Source: an uncultured Eubacteriales bacterium (lineage in GTDB: Bacteria > Bacillota > Clostridia > Christensenellales > Borkfalkiaceae). From it: a stretch of 22,614 nucleotides of DNA. The stretch is from the NCBI GenBank assembly GCA_958405585.1, contig CATYEP010000010.1, positions 1 through 22,614 on the forward strand, in the 5' to 3' direction. The first letter of the stretch is position 1. The number at the start of each line of letters is the position of its first letter. Both the position numbers and the translations under genes were made by a program. The notes below the pieces were generated by a model, which searched no databases, was not told the DNA's origin, and worked only from the letters and a program-made list of their open reading frames with translations. Positions 1 through 7,982 of this stretch are shown here, piece after piece.

Positions 1-1
1 G

Positions 2-196
2 ATCCCTACCCCGAAAAGCTGGGAAGGCAAAACCATTCGCGACAAGGGCGTGCGCGCAAAATATAACCTGAATATTCTTGCCGTCAAGCGCGGCGGATCC
101 CTTACCCCCCTTCCCTCCGCAGACCATACGTTCAGCAGTTCGGAACGACTGATCGTCATGTGCAGAAAATCCGATATCGAAAAATTGTCCCATTGA
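2..196 (+). CDS. Potassium uptake RCK subunit (KtrA/TrkA-type), C-terminal end only
   Basis: Frame 2 is open from the window edge to a TGA at 194-196 and encodes the last 64 residues of a protein whose start lies outside the window. The translation contains the pattern W-x-GKTIRD, KYNLNILAVKRGG, P-S-A-D, and a closing ERLIVMCRKSDIEKL. This is the RCK_C (TrkA_C) fold that ends cytoplasmic regulatory subunits of Ktr/Trk potassium transporters; it is known to bind c-di-AMP in several Firmicutes, though that cannot be shown here. The fragment is too short to be found as a long ORF, but the family pattern is clear. A strong terminator follows at 353-386, which fits this being the last gene of its unit. 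KtrA versus two-domain TrkA cannot be decided without the N-terminus. Confidence 0.85.
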   Translation: MPTPKSWEGKTIRDKGVRAKYNLNILAVKRGGSLTPLPSADHTFSSSERLIVMCRKSDIEKLSH

Positions 197-352
197 TTTT
201 TATCTCGCCAGGTACTTTGCGCGCCTTTGCATACAGTTTACAGCAACGACTATCCTGTTTTACGGCAACGCCTGCCCCGGATTGCATTCTGCTTGCACCG
301 CGCTTTACAAAAAAAGTTTGCCCCCTTGCGATATCGGTCTGACATCAATCAT

Positions 353-386
353 AAAAGCTGTCCCCAACGGACAGCTTTTATTTTTT
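353..386 (+). terminator. Intrinsic terminator after the RCK subunit gene
   Basis: A perfect 11-bp stem (AAAAGCTGTCC at 353-363, GGACAGCTTTT at 369-379) closes a CCAAC loop and runs into TTTTATTTTTT. The T-tract lies on the plus-strand side, so it should end the transcript of the gene that stops at 196. Confidence 0.85.
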
Positions 387-471
387 ATCGCTTCACACAA
401 AAGCGCATTAAAATTCTTGCCGTTCCATGTGCAAGTCAGAAATTTTTATTACGTGTTTTTGCTTTTTAAAC

Positions 472-521
472 AAAAGTCCGGCGGCGGCATGCAACTTTCT
501 GCTTGCCGCCGCGGGACTTTT
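472..521. terminator. Bidirectional terminator between convergent genes
   Basis: An 18-bp GC-rich stem with one G-G mismatch (472-489 with 504-521) closes a 14-base loop. It starts with AAAA and ends with TTTT, so a U-run follows the stem on both strands. It lies 28 bases past the ligase stop codon and can also back up the RCK gene terminator. Confidence 0.8.
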
Positions 522-549
522 TTCCTACCATTTAGAAACAAAGCACCTT

Positions 550-2157
550 TTACAAGCGCATTTCACCGCTTCTCTCTTCCAATTTTTTCCGATCGATTTT
601 TCCGATCAGACTTACAGGCAGTTTCTTTTCGAACACAATCTCTTTCGGTACGGCGTATGCGATCAGTTTTCTGCGGCAGATATCCATAATTTCTTCACGG
701 CAAGCCGCTTCGTCCGTTCCTTCCGCGCACTCCACAAAGAGCCGCACCACCTGGCCTTTCACCTTGTCCGCCACACCCACGGCACACACTTTTGCGACAC
801 CCTTTGCCTGGATCGCAGCTTCTTCGATCTCCGACGGATAAACAGGCACGCCGCTCACTTTAATCATATTTTTGATGCGCTGTTTAAAATACAGGAATCC
901 GTCTTGATCCACATAACCGTAGTCGCCCGTTTTCAGCCATTTTTCGCCATCGATCATTTCAAAAGGCGAATATTCTTCATGCAGATATCCCAGCATGAAC
1001 TGATCACACAGGAGATAGATCTCTCCGACTTCTCCGCAAGGAACTTCCTTCCCGTCCTTCATGATCTTTACATATGTGTTCGAAAGCGGATATCCGATGG
1101 AGTTTTCACGGTTATGCGCACACGTGTTGACCATACATACCGTGACCGTCTCGGTCAGTCCGTAACCGACATACATTCGCGCCGAACTTCCGCCTTTTTT
1201 CAACGCCGCATTGAAATCATCGATCAACGGCTGCGGCACACTGTCGCCGCCCGCATATACATCCTTGATATTCGACAGATCTGCCTCCGTAAAAGCCTTT
1301 TCCCCGAGCAATTTCAAAAACATCGTGGGAACACCTGTCAGAATGTTCGCTTTTTCTTTCACGATCTGCTTTGCACTCATCGCAGGCTGAAACTTAATAC
1401 ACATGATATTCGTGCGCCGCATCATCATGCACATATGCATATTGATACACAGGCCGAACCCGTGAAAGATCGGCAGAACATTGTACAGCGCCCGATAATT
1501 TTCGATCGGCTCACTCAGAAATTCTTCCGCCTTCGCACAAAGCTGATTAAACACCTTGTTATTGTGAACAATGATTTTCGGTTCGCCGGTCGTTCCGCCG
1601 CTTGCAAGATACACAGCCGCTTCGTTTTCGTCAAATTTTTCAGCGGACGTATGTGCATTTTTACGGTTCTTCAGATATTTTTCCAAAGGTATATACCCGA
1701 ACGCTGTCCGCTTGTTGGTGCATTTATAATACAATTTTGCCGCCGCTCCCATAAAATAAGAGCTGTCGCTCACCAACGTCGGGATCCCGAAATCAAAATT
1801 GCCGCATTTATATAAATCGTAAATCAGCAAAAGTTTGCTGTTCGTCTTTTTCAGATTTTCTTTCAGCGCTTCGGGCGGTATGAACGGATGCACAAGATTC
1901 GCGATCGCACCCAATTTATTGGCGGCATAAAACATCATCAGCGCTGCCGGAGAATTCGGCATGCACAGCGTTACCGTATCCCCTTTCCGTAATTGGAATT
2001 CCGCCGCAAGATTATCGGCAAGCCGATCAATATATCCGATCACCTTCGAAAAAGAATATTTTTTTCCATAATAGGATATAGCGGTTTCTACCGTGCTTTC
2101 CGATATATTGAGCAATACTGCCTCGTACATTGAGCAGGCTGCGGGTAATTGTTTCAT
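550..2157 (-). CDS. AMP-forming acyl-CoA synthetase/ligase (ANL superfamily)
   Basis: This 535-residue protein activates a carboxylic acid as an acyl-adenylate and probably transfers it to CoA. All core motifs of adenylate-forming enzymes are visible: the phosphate loop ASGGTTGEPK (185-194), YGLTET (332-337), the TGD motif (410-412) with the hinge-region Arg near 427 (KQRIKNMIKVSG), and the C-terminal catalytic lysine K520 in IGKIDRKKL. Length is typical of the family. The start has AAGGATG about 8 bases upstream. It begins 29 bases after the membrane acyltransferase gene and is probably co-transcribed, so it may supply acyl donors to it; that link is inference. The substrate (fatty, aryl or other acid) cannot be read from the sequence, and transfer to a carrier protein rather than CoA remains possible. 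Confidence 0.85.
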   Translation of the reverse strand: MKQLPAACSMYEAVLLNISESTVETAISYYGKKYSFSKVIGYIDRLADNLAAEFQLRKGDTVTLCMPNSPAALMMFYAANKLGAIANLVHPFIPPEALKENLKKTNSKLLLIYDLYKCGNFDFGIPTLVSDSSYFMGAAAKLYYKCTNKRTAFGYIPLEKYLKNRKNAHTSAEKFDENEAAVYLASGGTTGEPKIIVHNNKVFNQLCAKAEEFLSEPIENYRALYNVLPIFHGFGLCINMHMCMMMRRTNIMCIKFQPAMSAKQIVKEKANILTGVPTMFLKLLGEKAFTEADLSNIKDVYAGGDSVPQPLIDDFNAALKKGGSSARMYVGYGLTETVTVCMVNTCAHNRENSIGYPLSNTYVKIMKDGKEVPCGEVGEIYLLCDQFMLGYLHEEYSPFEMIDGEKWLKTGDYGYVDQDGFLYFKQRIKNMIKVSGVPVYPSEIEEAAIQAKGVAKVCAVGVADKVKGQVVRLFVECAEGTDEAACREEIMDICRRKLIAYAVPKEIVFEKKLPVSLIGKIDRKKLEERSGEMRL

Positions 2158-2186
2158 AATTCATCCTTCCGTTATTATTGATCTTC

Positions 2187-3095
2187 TCAGCCGAAAAATG
2201 ACGATATCCACGCACATAGCGCCAGCAACGCGGGAATCGCGACCATATGCGAAACATAGATGACGGCGGCATGTCTGCCTAAAAAGCAGAGCGGCTTGTT
2301 CCATTGTCCGTCCAGCGGCCTGAACGCATATTTCGCCGACGTATGGTATACAAGTCTCCCGATGATCCCGCCGACCAAAACGATCGCACCCCACGGCAAA
2401 ATCGGAAAATAATCTCCCGTGCTGAATGTATGATTCTTCACATATAACAGTACCGAGTAAATGTCCTTTTGCGCCGAACTTGCACCCGACGCATCAAAAG
2501 TCGGCAAAATCGTCCAGAATCCGTTGACATTTTCTATGCGCGCATAACCGTTGAACAGCCAGATCAGCCATATACAACCGACAATTCCCGGTAAATACCG
2601 CAATCCTTCCTTTACCGCGTGCGATACCTTTCCCGTCCCCAGCAGACTCCCTACGGCCTGCGCCGCTTCATCCAGGATCGCATAAACAAGAACCGATACG
2701 CCCAGCATATGGATCACGCCGAACTGCACCTTTGCTCCTGCTATATAATTATCCACGATCGACGTAACGCACGTTATGCCCCAAGCCACCAATAACAAGG
2801 GGATGCTGCGACGGAAATTCCCGCGCGTCAGCGTACAGCTGATCCCGCACAGCACAAAAAATGCCGTGACCACCAGCATGCGCACGTTGTTCCGCACTTC
2901 CCAGTTCCAATACAACATACCCGTCTTTTGCATTCCCGCAAGGAAGTCCGTGCCAAGCATTTTATTCACGGCAGGCATCACGTCCCACATACAATACATG
3001 AAATGATCGAATACCATCAGCAACACACAAAGTCCGCGCACAAAATCCAGTTCCCAAAATCGGACTTTTTCCCTGCCGCTGTATCTTCTGACCAT
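2187..3095 (-). CDS. Membrane acyltransferase, heparan-alpha-glucosaminide N-acetyltransferase-like (DUF1624)
   Basis: This multi-pass membrane protein (302 residues from the start chosen here) opens with RFWELDFVRGLCVLLMVFDH, the signature of the DUF1624/HGSNAT catalytic family. Members have an Arg-Gly and an Asp-His at the end of the first membrane helix and are thought to move acetyl groups across the membrane onto sugars. Hydrophobic segments recur along the chain and the protein ends with a helix after AVIYVSHM. The frame stays open to a TTG at 3185, but a good promoter occupies 3157-3185. A transcript from it would begin near 3150, which makes the TTG unusable and favours the ATG at 3095. 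That ATG has only a weak ribosome site, so the start is uncertain. The acceptor sugar is unknown. Confidence 0.8.
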   Translation of the reverse strand: MVRRYSGREKVRFWELDFVRGLCVLLMVFDHFMYCMWDVMPAVNKMLGTDFLAGMQKTGMLYWNWEVRNNVRMLVVTAFFVLCGISCTLTRGNFRRSIPLLLVAWGITCVTSIVDNYIAGAKVQFGVIHMLGVSVLVYAILDEAAQAVGSLLGTGKVSHAVKEGLRYLPGIVGCIWLIWLFNGYARIENVNGFWTILPTFDASGASSAQKDIYSVLLYVKNHTFSTGDYFPILPWGAIVLVGGIIGRLVYHTSAKYAFRPLDGQWNKPLCFLGRHAAVIYVSHMVAIPALLALCAWISSFFG

Positions 3096-3156
3096 TGTTT
3101 TATATCCGGCGCCGCCCGGATGTTGTACGTTGATTCCTTGAAAATACATCCTTTTC

Positions 3157-3185
3157 AGTTTACCATCAAACAAGATTTCTGTCAA
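3157..3185 (-). promoter_or_regulatory. Sigma-A-type promoter for the acyltransferase-ligase pair
   Basis: On the minus strand TTGACA (3185-3180) is followed after exactly 17 bases by TAAACT (3162-3157). It sits just after the dihydrouridine synthase stop codon (3226) and before the acyltransferase coding region, so the last two genes of the cluster can be transcribed independently. Confidence 0.55.
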
Positions 3186-3225
3186 TCGAACTGCGCATTT
3201 TTCGCCTTACTCTCTTGCCGTCCTC

Positions 3226-4179
3226 TCATTTTTCGAAAATTTCACACAATAATTTCTCCAATTCTGCAAGGCTCGGACAAGCAAATAATTTTGCACGGTA
3301 TTGCGTACACCCGCGCATCCCGCGAATATAAAACGCCGTCATTTTCCGCATCTGTACCAACGTAAATTTTTCTCCGTACACAGGCAGCATGTCTGCGATC
3401 TGTCCACGGATCGCCCCCGCCTTATCCCAATCCGCACTTTCGCCCAAAAGCTCCGAAAATACGTGCGGATCGTACATCGCCGCACGCGCAACCATTACTC
3501 CGTCCGCACCCGTTCTTTCCAGCATATTGAGCGCGTCTTCTCTCGTAAAGATACCGCCATTCGCAACGACAGGAATTTTTACCGCCTTCTTGGCGGCTTC
3601 GATCTGGGCATAATCCGGCTCGCCCGCATAATACATATCGCGCGTCCTGCCATGTACTGTTATAAGGTCTGCCCCCGCCCCTTCACAGAGTTTTGCAAAC
3701 TCCGCCGCAAACATCTTTCCCTTTTCCAGCCCGATCCGAAACTTTACCGTAACATTCTTCCCGCTCTTTTTGCATTCGGATATAATTTTCTCCGCAAGCG
3801 GAAAATTTGAGAGCAGCGCGCTCCCTTCCCCGTTTTTGAACACCTTCGGCACGGGGCAACCCATGTTCAGATCGATCGTCTTATAATCTTTCAGCGCTTC
3901 GCTTTCGCATGCCGCGCGCAAAATATACGCATCGCTCCCGAACAGCTGCGCCGCCGTATCCGTCTCCCCGTCAAACCGATACAGAAGAAGTTTTGTCGCC
4001 TCGTTATCGTACAGCAGTCCTTTCGCGCTGACCATCTCCGTAAAACACAGCCCCGCTCCGAAAGAATAGCAAAGCTTGCGGAACGCAAAGTCCGTGTACC
4101 CCGCAAGCGGCGCGCAAAAAAGATTATTTTTCGTGTATGTATCCCCGATCCGGATACGGTCTCCCAGTTTTATATTCAT
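3226..4179 (-). CDS. dus: tRNA-dihydrouridine synthase (DusB-like)
   Basis: This 317-residue FMN-dependent TIM-barrel enzyme reduces specific uridines in the tRNA D-loop to dihydrouridine. The N-terminal APLAGYTDFAFR is the usual flavin-site opening. DLNMGCPVPKVFKNGEGSAL carries the catalytic cysteine at position 108. TVKFRIG (Lys 146) and VHGR (His 176) are FMN/substrate residues, and ANGGI (207-210) and VARAA are phosphate-binding loops; the last is usually GRAA in relatives. The ATG lies in a 4-base ATGA overlap with the stop codon of the upstream methylase/MazG gene and lacks its own strong Shine-Dalgarno site, so translation is probably coupled to that gene. Dus subfamily assignment is by general resemblance only. 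Confidence 0.93.
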   Translation of the reverse strand: MNIKLGDRIRIGDTYTKNNLFCAPLAGYTDFAFRKLCYSFGAGLCFTEMVSAKGLLYDNEATKLLLYRFDGETDTAAQLFGSDAYILRAACESEALKDYKTIDLNMGCPVPKVFKNGEGSALLSNFPLAEKIISECKKSGKNVTVKFRIGLEKGKMFAAEFAKLCEGAGADLITVHGRTRDMYYAGEPDYAQIEAAKKAVKIPVVANGGIFTREDALNMLERTGADGVMVARAAMYDPHVFSELLGESADWDKAGAIRGQIADMLPVYGEKFTLVQMRKMTAFYIRGMRGCTQYRAKLFACPSLAELEKLLCEIFEK

Positions 4180-5594
4180 TCTGTACGCCCGCTGTTTTTC
4201 GCCTTTTCATAGTATTCCCAAAGCTCTTTTGCGCCGAGATCCTGCATTCTCTTGCCGTCTTTTGCAATCAGCTTTTCCGTTTCGCAGAACCTTACGATAA
4301 ACTTTTCCGTGCTCTCGCGAAGACTCTCTTCGCAGTCGGCCCCGGCAAGCCTTCCCACATTCACCGCCGAAAAAAGGAGATCGCCCGCCTCTTCCGCAAT
4401 ATGCTTCGGATTCTCTTCCGACACCGCCGCCAGCAGCTCGGTAAGATCTTCCTTTACCTTTCCAGCCGCTTCATCCACGTCTTTAAAGTCGTATCCGTAT
4501 TTTGCCGCACGTTTGGCCACTTTCTGCGCACGCATCACCGCAGGCAATACCTTCGGCACATCGCAAACAGACTCGGATCCCGTCTTTTGCCCCTTTTCCG
4601 CCTGTTTGTTCTTATCCCAGACCGAAAGCGCACTCGCCTCGTCGGTTGCCTTGTCCTTTCCGAATATATGCGAATGGCGGTATATTAGTTTCGAACAGAC
4701 TGCACTCAGCACATCGTCCGTACTGAATGCCCCGCGTTCCTGACCCAGAACCGAATGAAACGCTCCCTGCATCAGAACGTCGCCCGTTTCTTCCAATATC
4801 TTAGAATCATCCTTGCTGTCGATCGCATCCACCAACTCATACGCTTCTTCGATCATGTTCTGACGGATACTCTCATGCGTCTGCGTCCTGTCCCAAGGAC
4901 ATCCGTTCGGCGCGCGCAGCAAATTCAGAATTTTTACCAGATCGTCGTAATTAAACCGCGTCCGCTTCAAAAGCGGTATTTCATCCACTATCAATACGGT
5001 CGTGGAATCATACTCTTTCTGCCTGTCCGCTTCAAAAAGCCGAATTTTCTTTGCTTTGCCGCCGTGCACATAATAACATTCCGTCTCATCCCCGAACAAC
5101 TCGCAAAGGTGAAGTTTTATGTCTCCCGCCACCAGATCGCAATCCAGATCATAGACGGCGAGCGGAAGAGAAGGCCGTATGTCCCCCCAGCCGTACGCTG
5201 AAACCGACGTACGATTGCGCGAAAAAATTTTCGCCGCCGCAAAAGCGCTGTCTGCCTTGGATACGCCGCCGTATACCTTTACATTTTTCGCTCTGCGCAT
5301 GACCATCTGCGCCGAAACATCTTCCGATACGCTTCCGTCCACACAATAAACGACGTCGCGCTCCTTCGCTTCTTCCAACACCGCCGACGCAAGTTTTTTA
5401 TTCAAAGTATCAAAATTACGGCTGATCCCGTATATGTAATCCAGGGTGGAAAATTCCACGCCCAGATCTTTTACTCCTTGTGCGGCGGGCGTTTCGCCCG
5501 TGCGCAGGATCACCTTTGCACCTGAAAGCAATGCCTTTCTCGCCCCGTCCGATATATCTTCACGACCGCACCCTAACCCTACAACGGTTACCAT
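4176..5594 (-). CDS. yabN: YabN-type fusion: tetrapyrrole methylase-like domain plus tandem MazG NTP pyrophosphohydrolase
   Basis: The protein (472 residues) fuses a SAM-dependent tetrapyrrole-methylase-like fold (about 1-205, opening VTVVGLGCG where most relatives have GLGPG) to two MazG helical domains. The first MazG unit has CPWDRTQTHESI, the metal-binding EEAYE (249-253) and EETGD (268-272), and RHSHIFG (usually RHPHVFG). The second has EDLTE (382-386) and EEAGD (401-405). MazG hydrolyses nucleoside triphosphates to monophosphates and is linked to nucleotide-pool cleaning. The open frame extends 30 codons upstream, but the ATG at 5594 has GGAGGAAG six bases ahead and matches the domain start. 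It overlaps the flippase gene end by 35 bases and the dus start by 4, indicating one operon. The methylase half has no known substrate in this family. Confidence 0.92.
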   Translation of the reverse strand: MVTVVGLGCGREDISDGARKALLSGAKVILRTGETPAAQGVKDLGVEFSTLDYIYGISRNFDTLNKKLASAVLEEAKERDVVYCVDGSVSEDVSAQMVMRRAKNVKVYGGVSKADSAFAAAKIFSRNRTSVSAYGWGDIRPSLPLAVYDLDCDLVAGDIKLHLCELFGDETECYYVHGGKAKKIRLFEADRQKEYDSTTVLIVDEIPLLKRTRFNYDDLVKILNLLRAPNGCPWDRTQTHESIRQNMIEEAYELVDAIDSKDDSKILEETGDVLMQGAFHSVLGQERGAFSTDDVLSAVCSKLIYRHSHIFGKDKATDEASALSVWDKNKQAEKGQKTGSESVCDVPKVLPAVMRAQKVAKRAAKYGYDFKDVDEAAGKVKEDLTELLAAVSEENPKHIAEEAGDLLFSAVNVGRLAGADCEESLRESTEKFIVRFCETEKLIAKDGKRMQDLGAKELWEYYEKAKNSGRTE

Positions 5595-7101
5595 TTTTCT
5601 TCCTCCATGCAATCTGCAATTCTTCGGCCGTAAACGCGCGCAACAGCACAGACAGCGCCAGATATACCGTCGCCGCAACCGCAAGCGACAACAATACGTG
5701 CACCCGCGCCACTGCCGCCGCCGGCAGAACCGCCGCCGCCGACATCAGTAAAAATTTGCCCGCCAGCCCGAAAAATTTCCATCGATTTTTTCTTTCCCTT
5801 ATACTATATAACAAATTGACAAGAATCGCAACAAAATAACACCCGATTGACGCATATGCCGCCCCGAGAACGGAAATTTGCGGATAACGCAGCAATACTG
5901 CTTCCGCAAGCAGTTTGACCACAACGGCTGCCGTCATCGAAAACGCGGCGATCTTCGGCTTTCCGCATCCCGTCAAACATGCGGACAGCGTCTGTACCAC
6001 AGAGAGGAGAACCGCGGCAAACGAAAGCGATCGCACAAGTTTTGCCAGCATTTCCCCCTCCGCACCTGTAACCGATGCAAACAAAAAAGAGGTGATATTG
6101 CCCGAAAACACAAAAAGAAACAAAGCCGCAGGCATCGAAAGATACAATGTACATTTCAACGCAAACAGAATACGGTTTTCCGCTTCTTTGACCGATCCCT
6201 TGCTTGCCAAAGCCGATACGGCGGGAATAATTGCGGCGGCTATCCCGTAACATACCGATACGGGCAAATTGACCAGCGTTGCCGCCGCCCCCGAATGCAG
6301 TCCGTAAAGCGCGGTGGCATTGTCCGCATACGCTCCGATCATCCGCACGATCAGAATGCTGTCCGCAATGTTGGAAAGCGGAAGAACACCAGCCGCAACC
6401 GTAACGGGAATTGTCACACGTAACAACATTTTCGACTTCAAAATCGGTATACGTTCGCGATAAAGCGGTCGAACCCCGCTTTCCTTTCGCACAAAAAATA
6501 ACATCAGAACGCACGCGGCAAGTTCACTCAGCGTAACGGCAAACAGCGTGGCGGTCACGGCACGCACCACATCTGCGCGGTAAAGATTCGCGACAAAAAC
6601 GCCGATCGCTACCTTGACCGCCTGCTCACAGATTTCGGAGAGCGCCGTAGGCAAGAAATTGCTTTTCCCCTGAAACCAGCCGCGAAAACAGGAAAGTACG
6701 GAGACAAGAAACACACCGGGAGCCAAAGCCCGATAGGCAGAAATTGCCGAAATTTCTTTTTGCGCCATACTCATCAAAGGCGCAAGCAGAAACATCAGAG
6801 CACTGCCCGCGAATCCGATCGCCGAAAACAACAGCAAGGATTTCCGCAGGACGGCGCGGCTCTTTTCCCGATCTCCTCTTGCCTCCGCCGCTGAAACAAG
6901 GCGGGCAAGCCCGGACGGGATCCCCGTGGCCGAAACCGTGAGCAGCAGACAGTACAGAGGATATACCATCTGGTAAATCCCCATTCCTTCCCCGCCCAAA
7001 ATATTTGTAAGCGGTATGCGGTAAAACGCACCGAGGATCTTTGCTGCGATCCCGCCAGCTGCTACTATGATTGCCCCCTTGATAAAACTTTGCGATTTCA
7101 T
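5560..7101 (-). CDS. MOP-family flippase, SpoVB/YabM-like polysaccharide or lipid-linked precursor exporter
   Basis: The 513-residue protein has about 14 hydrophobic segments and the opening SFIKGAIIVAAGGIAAKILG then FYRIPLTNILG typical of SpoVB-like members of the multidrug/oligosaccharidyl-lipid/polysaccharide exporter superfamily. These flip lipid-linked sugar precursors across the membrane; in sporulating Firmicutes they are tied to cortex or cell-wall synthesis. The neighbourhood (spoVT upstream, mazG downstream) matches the Bacillus spoVT-yabM-yabN order, favouring a YabM-like orthologue over true SpoVB. I chose the ATG at 7101; a TTG at 7110 is also in frame. Neither has a well-spaced ribosome site: the nearest (GGGAGGAGAAGG) is about 25-30 bases away and folds into a terminator-like hairpin. 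Confidence 0.87.
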   Translation of the reverse strand: MKSQSFIKGAIIVAAGGIAAKILGAFYRIPLTNILGGEGMGIYQMVYPLYCLLLTVSATGIPSGLARLVSAAEARGDREKSRAVLRKSLLLFSAIGFAGSALMFLLAPLMSMAQKEISAISAYRALAPGVFLVSVLSCFRGWFQGKSNFLPTALSEICEQAVKVAIGVFVANLYRADVVRAVTATLFAVTLSELAACVLMLFFVRKESGVRPLYRERIPILKSKMLLRVTIPVTVAAGVLPLSNIADSILIVRMIGAYADNATALYGLHSGAAATLVNLPVSVCYGIAAAIIPAVSALASKGSVKEAENRILFALKCTLYLSMPAALFLFVFSGNITSFLFASVTGAEGEMLAKLVRSLSFAAVLLSVVQTLSACLTGCGKPKIAAFSMTAAVVVKLLAEAVLLRYPQISVLGAAYASIGCYFVAILVNLLYSIRERKNRWKFFGLAGKFLLMSAAAVLPAAAVARVHVLLSLAVAATVYLALSVLLRAFTAEELQIAWRKKNGNRCRVRVRS

Positions 7102-7108
7102 ATGTAGC

Positions 7109-7134
7109 AAAAAGGAAAAGGCAGCGCCTTCTCC
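7109..7134 (-). terminator. Terminator/attenuator-like stem directly before the flippase start
   Basis: On the minus strand GGAGAAGGC (7134-7126) pairs with GCCTTTTCC (7122-7114) around a GCT loop, with one G-U pair, and is followed by TTTTT (7113-7109). It lies between the spoVT stop codon and the flippase ATG at 7101, and its 5' arm overlaps the only purine-rich ribosome-site candidate. Confidence 0.5.
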
Positions 7135-7161
7135 TCCCTGTTGCGATCGTTTTCCCGACCT

Positions 7162-7707
7162 TTACACGAACTGGTTTGCCAGAATATCTGCGGTCAGGCG
7201 GCATAATTTTACCGCTCCCGCTTCCATGCGCGCGCCTTCTTCACCTGATAAGAGCGAAACTGCGCCCAAACAATCCCCGCCCGCTACGATCGGAACAATG
7301 ATCTGCGCCGTGATCTGCATCTGCGCCTCGTCGGTCAGCGGCACAATGTCTCCGCCTTCCGCACGGTTTGCCACATAACTGCGTCTGTCTTTCATGATCC
7401 GCTCCAACTGCGAAGAGATCGTTTTTTTCGCGAAATCCTTGCGGCCGTCCCCCGACGCATACAAAATTTCATCCGTGTCACAGATCACCGCAAGACATCC
7501 GCTCAAATCGCTGAGCGATTTCGTCGTGCCTTCCGAAAATTTTTCCAGCGTCGCGATGGGCGAATATTTTTTCAGCATCAATTCGTCCCGATCGGTAAAT
7601 ATTTCCAGAGGATCCCCGTCCTTGATACGCAAGGTACGACGGATTTCCTTCGGAATCACCACTCTTCCCAGCTCGTCGATCCTTCTTACAATTCCCGTTG
7701 CTTTCAT
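7162..7707 (-). CDS. spoVT: Stage V sporulation protein T, AbrB-like regulator
   Basis: SpoVT is a DNA-binding regulator that tunes sigma-G-dependent gene expression in the forespore and affects spore germination. The 181-residue protein begins MKATGIVRRIDELGRVVIPK and continues to KKYSP near residue 50, the swapped-hairpin AbrB domain almost unchanged from family members. A GAF-like C-terminal half follows (about 58-181; VPIVAGGDCLGAVSLLS). Length equals the family norm. The ATG at 7707 is preceded by AAGGGAGGAAAAA, an excellent ribosome site; the longer upstream open frame is a lysine/arginine-rich non-homologous extension and is rejected. It heads the flippase-mazG-dus cluster, and its presence is the best evidence for an endospore-forming host. 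Confidence 0.95.
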   Translation of the reverse strand: MKATGIVRRIDELGRVVIPKEIRRTLRIKDGDPLEIFTDRDELMLKKYSPIATLEKFSEGTTKSLSDLSGCLAVICDTDEILYASGDGRKDFAKKTISSQLERIMKDRRSYVANRAEGGDIVPLTDEAQMQITAQIIVPIVAGGDCLGAVSLLSGEEGARMEAGAVKLCRLTADILANQFV

Positions 7708-7836
7708 TTTTTCCTCCCTTCTTTGGCGGAACTTTTCCCGCCGCTTTTCGATAAAAGTATGAGGCAATTTTTTGTTTTTATTCCGCTTCTTTCCTTTCTT
7801 TTTATTTTTTGCCCGCTTTATCGGCTCGCTCAACAA

Positions 7837-7871
7837 AGCGCGTCCGTGCAAAAACCTTGCACGGACGCGCT
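7837..7871. repeat. Perfect 14-bp inverted repeat upstream of spoVT
   Basis: AGCGCGTCCGTGCA (7837-7850) and its exact complement (7858-7871) surround a 7-base loop. On the minus strand only TTTGTTG follows, so it is a weak terminator at best. It lies between the ThuA-operon terminator and spoVT and may be a second-stage terminator or a structured spoVT leader. Confidence 0.6.
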
Positions 7872-7916
7872 TGCCTGCTAATATAACCGCGTTCATTTCG
7901 CCGATACTATTCACGG

Positions 7917-7961
7917 AAAAAATAGAAAAGCGCCCGTATCCGCGTGCGGATACGGGCGCTT
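7917..7961 (-). terminator. Terminator of the sugar-oxidation operon
   Basis: A perfect 15-bp stem (7928-7942 with 7947-7961) with a 4-base loop is followed on the minus strand by TTTTCTATTTTTT. It lies 22 bases after the stop codon of the ThuA-like gene and should end the five-gene transcript before spoVT. Confidence 0.88.
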
Positions 7962-7982
7962 ACGTCATTTTCTCTGTTTTCC

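Larger units (their letters stand above)
197..549. other. Intergenic region between convergent genes, no convincing gene
   Basis: These 353 bases separate the plus-strand RCK gene end from the minus-strand ligase end. They hold two terminators (353-386 and 472-521) and otherwise AT-rich sequence. Open frames crossing the region run antisense into the ligase gene and have no ribosome site or family resemblance, so I treat it as non-coding. Confidence 0.7.

Noticed and set aside
427..1815. Long plus-strand open frame of 462 codons
   Set aside because: It runs antisense to the acyl-CoA ligase, has no ribosome site or family resemblance, and its Phe/His/Arg-rich composition is typical of the complement of a real gene.
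5595..5684. Arg/Cys-rich N-terminal extension of the YabN/MazG protein
   Set aside because: It would overlap further into the flippase gene, has no ribosome site and is not part of the methylase fold; the ATG at 5594 has an excellent site.
7708..7914. Lys/Arg-rich N-terminal extension of SpoVT
   Set aside because: The AbrB domain starts exactly at the ATG at 7707 behind GGGAGGAAAAA; the extension crosses the perfect hairpin at 7837-7871.
7872..7920. Possible sigma-G promoter for spoVT on the minus strand (GAATA ... TATATTA)
   Set aside because: The first box fits, but the second lacks the leading CAT and the spacing is about 22-23 bases instead of about 18, so the match is not good enough to annotate although sigma-G control of spoVT is expected.
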